8,829 nucleotides of DNA from assembly GCA_003486645.1 (NCBI GenBank), contig DNGI01000207.1:1-8829 (forward strand). Direction: 5' to 3'. Both the position numbers and the translations under genes were made by a program. Shown here in pieces: positions 1-5,700 of the stretch; position 1 is the stretch's first letter; each line of letters opens with the position of its first letter. Source of the DNA: Cyanobacteria bacterium UBA11370 (GTDB lineage: Bacteria; Cyanobacteriota; Cyanobacteriia; Cyanobacteriales; Coleofasciculaceae). A model generated the notes under the pieces. The model was not told where the DNA came from and did not search any database. It was given only the letters and a program-made list of their open reading frames with translations.

Positions 1-22
1 AGGGATTTTAGTACATTTCAAC
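1..22 (-). CRISPR. Partial CRISPR direct repeat at the window edge
   Basis: Read on the minus strand, these 22 bases start GTTGAAATG and end AAAATCCCT. Cyanobacterial repeats of about 37 nt commonly have the form GTTG...AATCCCTATTAGGGATTGAAAC. The visible part would be the first 22 nt of such a unit, with the missing ATTAGGGATTGAAAC half lying left of base 1. No second copy occurs at spacer distance to the right (bases 23-110), so this would be the leader-proximal terminal repeat of an array transcribed leftwards out of the window. The assignment rests on recognising the consensus; one truncated unit cannot prove an array. The repeat style suggests a type I or III system rather than the type V-K style ending in GGTTGAAAG, but no cas gene is in view. 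Confidence 0.5.
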
Positions 23-323
23 CGCTGATGCCTGAAACGCTCACTCTATGAAGTTTTCAAGGTTCAATTGCGACAACCTAAAACTAATATACCATTCCAG
101 ACCTAGACTTGTGCAAGGGGGCACTATCAAATTCCTCGAAAACCAATGACAGCAAGCTTTTCAAGAGTTGCGACAACCTCCAATTGAGACAAAAAGCGTC
201 AAACCCATATCTAATAACGAGTGTAGCCCCAAATTATCAACCCTGTAGAAAAACACCTACTGGTTGTCGCAAATATTGATCAGGAGCATTTCTGAAAACC
301 CCTCAGCTTTAGCCACGGCACGA
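23..323 (-). promoter_or_regulatory. Gene-free region, candidate CRISPR leader with repeated motif
   Basis: No ORF is supported here. On the minus strand the motif AGGTTGTCGCAA followed closely by CTTGAAAA occurs twice: once starting at 79 and reading down to about 55, and once starting at 179 and reading down to about 156. The two starts are exactly 100 bp apart. A degenerate relative (TTGTCTCAATT) lies at 182-192. A third core, GGTTGTCGCAA, lies at 262-272 in the opposite orientation. Position directly upstream of the candidate first repeat suggests leader function such as array promoter or adaptation anchoring; that is inference. The alternative is a decayed transposon end with repeated transposase-binding sites. 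Confidence 0.4.
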
Positions 324-800
324 TCAATCAATCAGCTCAAAAAAAGCATCATCCAGTTCGTAGCCTAACATCTGAGCCATTGCCTTAACCCGCGATTGAC
401 TGGCGATACCTTGCTGCTGTAGCCACTTTGTCAGAACAAATACCTTTTGCATCACAAAAATTTCCAGACCCTCTGGATTATACTGAATCCCTTCAGTACG
501 GTTAAACTGGTGCGGGACTAGCATGGCAGTATAACGTGCAAATTCCCCCGATTTCCAGTCTAAGAGAAAAGGCAACCAGGGATAGCGAGTGTCCAGACGA
601 ATAAACCACAGGCGTATTTCAGGAACTTCTGAAAGTTCCCGTGGATCATCAGGTTCACGAGGGTAGTCAAACTCAAAGGATAACTGCTGTTCATGAGAGG
701 CGATCGCACCCTCAGAGAGGAGTTTTTCAATCACTGTCTCGACAGGGGATAGATCCAAGTTGTGAATGCAGTCCGAATTAAGGGCGATCGCAAGCGTCAT
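324..800 (-). CDS. crr6: Crr6-type NdhI maturation / NDH-1 assembly factor
   Basis: This encodes a soluble 158-residue protein recognised as the CRR6 family (chlororespiratory reduction 6, formerly DUF1817), found in cyanobacteria and chloroplasts. In Arabidopsis (CRR6) and Synechocystis (Slr1097) the family is needed to mature NdhI and assemble the hydrophilic arm of NDH-1, which drives cyclic electron flow and respiration. The family signature is intact: the block YPREPDDPRELSEVPEIRLW (about residues 46-65), then RLDTRYPWLPFLLDW, the MLVPHQF motif, the YNPEGLEIFVM segment, and a C-terminal helix ending in GYELDDAFFEL. Length is normal for the family and there is no signal peptide or membrane segment. 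The ATG at 800 is the only good start. A purine stretch AGAGGAAAA lies rather far upstream, so ribosome binding looks weak. Two HIP1 sites fall inside the gene. It is monocistronic here, with its 3' end facing the CRISPR-like region. I am confident of the family; the function is taken from homologues. Confidence 0.87.
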   Translation of the reverse strand: MTLAIALNSDCIHNLDLSPVETVIEKLLSEGAIASHEQQLSFEFDYPREPDDPRELSEVPEIRLWFIRLDTRYPWLPFLLDWKSGEFARYTAMLVPHQFNRTEGIQYNPEGLEIFVMQKVFVLTKWLQQQGIASQSRVKAMAQMLGYELDDAFFELID

Positions 801-943
801 CGAGTCATCATTGAAAAGGACATTCTCTATTTTCCTCTAAACGGGCACGAATTTTCAGTTGTTTTAATAACCCAAGTTCCTAGTAAAAAAAGGTAGAGGG
901 TAGAGGGAAGAAGGAAGGTTGAAATCCTGATGAGTTTAGCAAA

Positions 944-961
944 AGTACCCTTGCGGGTACT
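944..961 (-). repeat. Perfect hairpin with GNRA-type loop on the minus strand
   Basis: AGTACCC (944-950) pairs exactly with GGGTACT (955-961) across a 4-nt loop. Read on the minus strand the loop is GCAA, a stable GNRA tetraloop, and the stem runs into a short T tract (TTTT). This resembles a weak intrinsic terminator for leftward transcription. No minus-strand gene is seen upstream of it, so its role is open. Confidence 0.4.
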
Positions 962-1049
962 GTCAAACCACAAAGAAATGCTTCACACTATAAAAAATAC
1001 AGAGCAGGCTAACTACAGCAGTTTTCGTAGAAGCTGCGGTACACTGACC

Positions 1050-1120
1050 GAAGGGTAACGGTGAAACGGAAAAGGGGAATATGAAACCCCTCTTCTTTCA
1101 CCCTTACCCCTTCCCTTTTT
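1050..1120. repeat. Long imperfect inverted repeat followed by five T
   Basis: The left arm (1050-1077) contains AAGGGTAACGGTGAAA and ends AAAGGGG. The reverse complement of the right arm (1087-1115) contains AAGGGGTAAGGGTGAAA and ends AGAGGGG. Roughly 24 of 28 positions pair when single-base gaps are allowed, around a 9-nt loop. TTTTT follows at 1116-1120. As RNA on the plus strand it would fold into a long hairpin with a short U tract. No gene lies upstream on that strand, so it is more likely an intergenic hairpin repeat than the terminator of a known transcript. Confidence 0.5.
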
Positions 1121-1213
1121 CTCCCTATCTTCGTTTGAGTTGAGGTCAAAAACTGGGCTAGATTTGGTTCGTCAATCAGGTTTTATATCCGTTTTTCAAC
1201 GTTATCCTTCAAT

Positions 1214-1715
1214 ATGCAACCTGAAGAACCACGAGAAGCAATGATTCCTCAAGACAAACTTAAACACTTTGTTACCCAATTAACAGATTTTGTTCCTTTA
1301 AAAGTCCTTCAATCTACTGAAGATACTGTATCTGAGGTAATTTTAGAGTCCGATGTTGATGGAACTCGCTATTATTTAGTACGTTGTCGAACCCAACCTT
1401 AGAATCGCATTAATCTAAGTCCCCGTGAACAAGCGATCGCCAAGCTAGTTTCTCAAGGGTTGCCGAACACATGTATTGGTAGTCAACTCGATATTAGCCC
1501 TTGGACTGTGGCAACTTATATCCGACGTATTTTTTTTGTCAAACTCGGTGTCATACCAAGTTGCGTTCATAGGTAGTACTTTCTTTCCCCTTGTCCCCCT
1601 TGTCCCCCTTGTCCTCCAAGTCTTTCCTATCTACTATCTTTGACCGCAACTGGGTGTCACGTCTAGAACTGCCATGATTACTCAGCTAATCAAGGAAAAT
1701 GTGTTACAGGATTAA
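1214..1715 (+). pseudogene. Broken LuxR-type HTH transcriptional regulator
   Basis: The first 62 codons (1214-1399) are open and encode a cyanobacterial N-terminal region ending VDGTRYYLVRCRTQP. TAG at 1400-1402 then stops translation; one base change from AAG would explain it. The same frame continues with a clear LuxR/GerE-type HTH: RINLSPREQAIAKLVSQG, then CIGSQLDISPWTVATYIRR and F-V-K-L-G-V (1406-1552). At 1553 an insertion breaks the frame. Removing 1554-1659 rejoins it precisely and gives TSRTAMITQLIKENVLQD and the TAA at 1713-1715. The original protein was therefore about 130 residues (DNA-binding HTH at the C-terminus, no receiver domain). An extra Phe codon sits in an eight-T run at 1530-1537, where relatives usually have a single F. 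The start may be ATG 1214 or ATG 1241; neither has a decisive ribosome site. Its targets are unknown. A short N-terminal peptide could still be made, but DNA binding is lost. Confidence 0.85.
1554..1659 (+). mobile_element. MITE-like insertion (about 106 bp) inside the luxR pseudogene
   Basis: The inserted segment sits between two copies of GGTGTCA (1547-1553 and 1653-1659), the pattern of a 7-bp target duplication. Deleting one copy plus the intervening sequence restores the LuxR reading frame, so the boundaries are supported by the protein. The ends are imperfect terminal inverted repeats: TACCAAGTTGCGTTCA (1554-1569) against the reverse complement of TGACCGCAACTGGGTG (1641-1656), 13 of 16 identical. 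The interior is pyrimidine-rich with a 9-bp tandem unit TTGTCCCCC (1591-1614). It encodes nothing, so it must have been moved by a transposase supplied elsewhere. A shortened sister copy lies at about 2480-2563 in inverse orientation. Confidence 0.75.
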
Positions 1716-1744
1716 ACATCAAGAGTAGACATACTTAAACATTC

Positions 1745-1773
1745 TAAGGTAAACTGGTAATGAGTTTACCTTA
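1745..1773. repeat. Perfect 11-bp inverted repeat downstream of the luxR remnant
   Basis: TAAGGTAAACT (1745-1755) and AGTTTACCTTA (1763-1773) are exact inverse copies around a 7-nt spacer. It begins 30 bp after the ancestral luxR stop. It could be a terminator stem, but no T tract follows (ATCG does), and the stem is AT-rich. It could equally be an operator for a dimeric regulator upstream of perR. Confidence 0.5.
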
Positions 1774-1870
1774 ATCGTATAGGTATTGTATTGAAGAACT
1801 CACTAAAAATTCATCGCCCTAATGTGTGATCTTATTCATCACATCCGTTGGGATGCAGACATAGGTAAAA

Positions 1871-1906
1871 ACGTTGACAGGGCAACGTCTTCACACCTAC
1901 TAATAT
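1871..1906 (+). promoter_or_regulatory. Candidate perR promoter with dyad over the -35
   Basis: A perfect -35 hexamer TTGACA (1874-1879) is followed by TACTAA (1898-1903, 18-bp spacing) or TAATAT (1901-1906, 21-bp spacing); neither -10 is strong. A perfect inverted repeat, ACGTTG (1871-1876) and CAACGT (1883-1888), covers the -35 and could be an operator. Transcription would start near 1910, leaving a leader of about 100 nt before the preferred perR start. On the minus strand the same dyad is followed by TTTTT, so a leftward terminator is an alternative reading. Confidence 0.35.
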
Positions 1907-2008
1907 CTTCAGTTGAGACTATCGAGATGCAAGGACTTAAGTCTCCTCGATAAAATAAGAGACAGAGGATATAAGGATAAACTAATCACTAACTTAAACT
2001 CATCAACT

Positions 2009-2473
2009 ATGCAAAAGGAAGCGGCAGTTGTAAAACCCATTCGTTCACTGGAAGATGCTCTCAATCGCTGTCAAACATTGGGGATGCGTCTGTCGCGTCA
2101 ACGTCGCTTAATTTTAGAATTACTGTGGCAAGCGAAAGAACATCTTTCTGCACGAGATATTTATGATCGCTTAAATCAGCAAGGGAAAGCGATCGGTCAT
2201 ACTTCGGTGTATCAGAATTTAGAGGCGCTATCGTCTCAAGGAGTGATTGAATGTATCGAGCGCTCAGACGGACGCTTGTACGGTAATATCAGTGATGCTC
2301 ACAGTCATGTAAACTGCTTGGATACTAATCAGATTATCGATGTTTACATCAAATTACCTGATGATTTACTCCAGCAAATTGAGGAACAAACGGGTATAAA
2401 AATTACCGAATATCGGATTGATTTCTTTGGGTATCGAGGCAATACCACTGAGGGATATAGCGAGTCTATTTGA
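2009..2473 (+). CDS. perR: Fur-family regulator, PerR/FurC type
   Basis: This encodes a 154-residue cytoplasmic transcriptional repressor of the Fur superfamily, closest in my recognition to the cyanobacterial peroxide-sensing PerR/FurC branch. The N-terminal winged helix covers about residues 13-90, with recognition helix HTSVYQNLEAL (64-74) and wing residues DGRLYG (87-92). The dimerisation and metal-binding domain follows, with the H-S-H pair (H98, H100), C103 and D111; H45 is a further likely ligand. The structural-zinc cysteine pairs of Bacillus PerR are missing: the first C-x-x-C is C-L-D-T (103-106), and the C-terminal pair is absent (FGYRGNT). This fits cyanobacterial PerR and argues against FurA or Zur. 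The start is set at ATG 2009, which gives a standard family length. The frame stays open up to a TTG at 1913, but the extra 32 residues look non-conserved and overlap the presumed leader. Expected targets are peroxiredoxin and other oxidative-stress genes. Its 3' end abuts a repeat element. Confidence 0.82.
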   Translation: MQKEAAVVKPIRSLEDALNRCQTLGMRLSRQRRLILELLWQAKEHLSARDIYDRLNQQGKAIGHTSVYQNLEALSSQGVIECIERSDGRLYGNISDAHSHVNCLDTNQIIDVYIKLPDDLLQQIEEQTGIKITEYRIDFFGYRGNTTEGYSESI

Positions 2474-2479
2474 TTCGTG

Positions 2480-2563
2480 AACAAGGAGAGATAAGGGGGA
2501 CAAGGGAGACAAGGGAGACAAGGGAGAAAGAATGTACTACGTATGAACGCAACTTCGTATGAT
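2480..2563 (-). repeat. Inverted, one-ended copy of the luxR-inserted repeat
   Basis: Read on the minus strand from 2563, this matches the left half of the 1554-1659 element: TCATAC, AAGTTGCGTTCATA, GTAGTAC, TTCTTTC and then the TTGTC-type 9-bp repeats. On the plus strand the tandem units read ACAAGGGAG (about 2499-2526). The other end diverges (TGATTCGTGAACAAGG) and shows no terminal inverted repeat, so this copy is truncated or rearranged. It begins within 10 bp of the perR stop codon and may form part of the perR mRNA 3' end. Confidence 0.7.
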
Positions 2564-2572
2564 ATTGGATCT

Positions 2573-2669
2573 TAGGACTTACGCTGGCATTGTCGTTTAA
2601 CCACCATTAGTAGGGGCGCATATCGATGCGCCCTCTCTCACGATATGTGGCGTTCGTACGTCAGTCCCA
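2573..2669. mobile_element. MITE-like element with GGACTTACG-type ends and central hairpin
   Basis: The ends TAGGACTTACG (2573-2583) and CGTCAGTCCCA (2659-2669) are inverted repeats with 9 of 11 identical. They are flanked by ATCT on both sides (2569-2572 and 2670-2673), a possible 4-bp target duplication. In the middle, GGGCGCAT (2614-2621) and ATGCGCCC (2626-2633) form a perfect 8-bp stem with loop ATCG. GTAGGGGCGCA-type hairpins and GGACTTACGC ends are common intergenic repeats in cyanobacteria. There is no coding capacity. A 4-bp flank can arise by chance, so mobility is less certain than for the luxR insertion. Confidence 0.55.
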
Positions 2670-2733
2670 ATCTATTTACAACTTCTAGGTATTCATGGTT
2701 AACTAGCAATAGATCTGCATCTGCATTCGCCCC

Positions 2734-5700
2734 ATGAAACCTGCTGTAAGAAGACAGGGGCTGGTGTTGGTAGGACTAGCGATGGTTTATACCGTTGCCA
2801 TCAAACCTGCTGACTCCAAACCCATTACCCCTGCATCGGATGGGACTGGTACAATTGTCACCCCGGATGGCGATCGCTTCGATATCCACAGTGGCAGTTT
2901 ATCCCAGGATGGCGCTAATCTTTTCCACAGTTTTGATAAATTTGGACTGGATGCCAATCAGGTTGCCAATTTTCTATCCTTACCTAATATTCGCAACATT
3001 TTAGGACGGGTAGTAGGTGGCGATGTTTCAATCATTAATGGTCTAATTCAGGTAACAGGCGGCAACTCGAATTTATTTTTAATGAATCCGGCGGGGATTG
3101 TTTTTGGACAGAATGCGCTGTTGAATGTTCCTGCTGATTTTACCGCTACTACTGCTACAGGGATTGGTTTTAATAATGGTTGGTTTCGGGCATTTGGTAG
3201 TAATCAATACAGTAATTTCGTCGGCAATCCAAATGGGTTTCGGTTTGATGGGTCACAGCCTGGAGTTATTGTTAATGCAGGTAATTTAACAGTAACTCCA
3301 GGACACAATCTTAATCTAATTGGCGGTACTGTACTCAGTAGTGGTAGTTTGGTAGCGCCGGGAGGAAGTATTACAGTATCGGCAGTACCGGGAACGAGTT
3401 TAGTACGGTTGAGTCAAGAAGGACAACTGCTGAGTTTAGAGATTGAACCGTTAACGGATAGTGAGGGTAATTTATTAGCAATTACACCCCAAATGTTACC
3501 TCAATTGTTGACGAATGGGGGTGTAGTTGAGGCGACGGGAGTTATTGTTGATAACAATAAAAATATAATCCTGAATCAGTCGAGTGTTGGAATTCCAACA
3601 AATACAGGAACAGCACTCATATTTGGTACTCTGGATGCGTCTGGTGCGGTGGGAGGTGAGGTGAATGTGTTAGGCGATCGCATCGGCATCATTAATGCTA
3701 ACCTGAACGCTTCTGGTATGAATGGTGGTGGTGTAATACGAATTGGTGGAGAGTATCAAGGTAGTGGTACTGTACCAAATGCTTCCCGCACATACATTAA
3801 CAGGAATTCGACAATTAATGTTGATGCTCTCGATACGGGTAATGGGGGAAGGGCAATTATTTGGGCAGATGAAATAACAGGATTTTATGGCAAAATTAGC
3901 GCTCGTGGTGGGCTCTTTTCTGGTAATGGTGGTTTTGTAGAAGTTTCAGGTAAAGAAAATCTGGCATTTAATGGTGTAGTAGATATAGGGGCTACTGCGG
4001 GTCAAGGTGGTCAGTTATTATTAGACCCAGCTAGCGTGATTATTGGGACTATAGGGACGAATGATACTGAACTGAATGATAATCAAATTTTAGGGGGAGA
4101 CGGCAGTGAGATATTCCAGATATCTCATAGGGCGATTGAAAATGCTTTGAATACTGGGAATGTATCAATTGCCGCGATTAAAAATATTGATATCAACAGT
4201 AATATTAACTCCACTAGCAGTAACAATCTAACTTTTGATGCTGCCTTCATTAATTTGAATGCCTCAATTTACTTAAATGGTGGCAACCTCACTTTTAATG
4301 CTCCCGTTATTCTCCGCAGTAGTCAAACACTTAGCACGGGCGCTACTGTCGGTGGTGATATTACCTTTAATAGCAGTATCCATGATTTTAATCCTGGTAC
4401 AAATCGGTTAACTCTAGAAGCAGGAACCGGAAATGTTACCTTTAATGGTGTAGTTGGGGGAGCATTAGCCTACAATGTGGCAGTATTGCTTAATGATCCA
4501 GTGGGATACTGGCGTTTAGATGATACTGGGGAAACGGCTTTTGATTCCTCTGGTAATGGTTTAAATGGCGATTATAAAGGCGGTGTGACGCAAAACCAGT
4601 CAGGAGCATTAGTCGGTGATTCTAACACTGCGCCCTTCTTTAATGGCAGTACTGCTTATGTAGAAATTCGTGACTCAGACCTAATAGATTTTGCTACTGA
4701 TCAGGATTTTACTGTAACTGCTTGGGTCAAAGCATCACCAATCCAAGTAGATACGGATGTTCTTGATAATGCCATTATTGAAAAATGGACTGGAGTAGAT
4801 GGTTATCCTTTTGTAGTTAGATATCTCAACCAAACTACTTCAGAAAATGGAAAGATCCGTGGTCTTCAATCGTCGGACGGCTCTAATTCGAGCGGTGTTA
4901 ACTCAACAGTAACAGTTAACGATGAACAATTTCATCACATTGCTTTTCTTAAAGAAGGTTCTAATATTTCGCTATACATAGATGGAATTTTACAAGGTAC
5001 TGGTCAGGATACAGCAACAGGTATAACACAAAATGGTTCCCCACTTTTCTTGGGACGACGTGGAGCTAACAATACCGAATTTGATACATTTTTTACGGGT
5101 AGTATTGATGAAGTTGCCATCTACAATTCGGCTTTATCACCATCAGCTATTGCCGATCAATACGATGTAGGTCAAGGTCGAATAACTGCTATGCCGTTAG
5201 GTGGGTTGATGATCGCCAACGCTAATAGCATAACCGCTAATGCTGCCATTAATGCTAATAGTATTGACATGACTAGCAACCGCATTACCCTCCAGGAATT
5301 TACTACGACTAGCAGTGGCAATGCAGTCAGTTTAACAGCCGATGAAATCAACTTGACTGGAGGTGCTAATTCGATAACTGGGATTGGGAATCTATTGCTT
5401 CAACCTCGAACTGCTAGTGAAAATATAGTAATTGCAGGAGTTGAACAATCAGGTACTCTAGACTTGAGCCTCAACGATTTGGCTGCCCTCAGTGATGGAT
5501 TTAACTCGATTACTATTGGTAGGGATAATAGCAGCGGTGCGATCAGGGTAGCTAACAATGTTACATTCCAAGATCCTGTAACGATTCAGTCTCCGGTGGG
5601 TCCAGGTACGATCAGCGCTAATAGCACAATTATAGGGTTAGATAACGCCTCAATTACCCTTACAGCCAACCAAGATATCACTCTTCAAGATATCACAACA

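Larger units (their letters stand above)
801..1213. other. Intergenic region between crr6 and the broken luxR gene
   Basis: This is a divergent intergenic region of 413 bp with no credible ORF. It holds a purine-rich run with repeated GGTAGAGGG units (about 891-919), a perfect short hairpin (944-961), a second stem at 1019-1038 (GCAG...CTGC with two G-U pairs and loop CGTA), and a long imperfect inverted repeat (1050-1115). Promoters for crr6 (leftward) and for the former luxR gene (rightward) should lie here. A weak pair TTGAGT (1135-1140) and TAGATT (1159-1164) with 18-bp spacing is visible, but I would not rely on it. Confidence 0.5.

Noticed and set aside
55..272. End of a CRISPR-associated Tn7-like transposon (type V-K)
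   Set aside because: The repeated TTGCGACAACC motif recalls transposase-binding sites, but the adjacent repeat does not have the V-K form, no paired end or transposase gene is visible and no tRNA target is present. Kept only as an alternative.
1214..1402. A free-standing 62-residue protein
   Set aside because: The same frame continues past the stop with a recognisable LuxR HTH, so this is the front part of a broken gene rather than a small protein in its own right.
1825..1843. CRP/NtcA-like site (TGTGA...TCACA)
   Set aside because: The half-sites are 9 bp apart, not the 6 bp of CRP-type sites; it is only a short dyad.
1913..2008. TTG start giving perR 32 extra residues
   Set aside because: The extension is not family-like, lacks a ribosome site and overlaps the presumed promoter/leader; ATG 2009 gives the usual length.
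2795..3004. Plus-strand ORF of 69 codons
   Set aside because: It lies wholly inside the CHAT fusion gene in another frame and has no recognisable domain.
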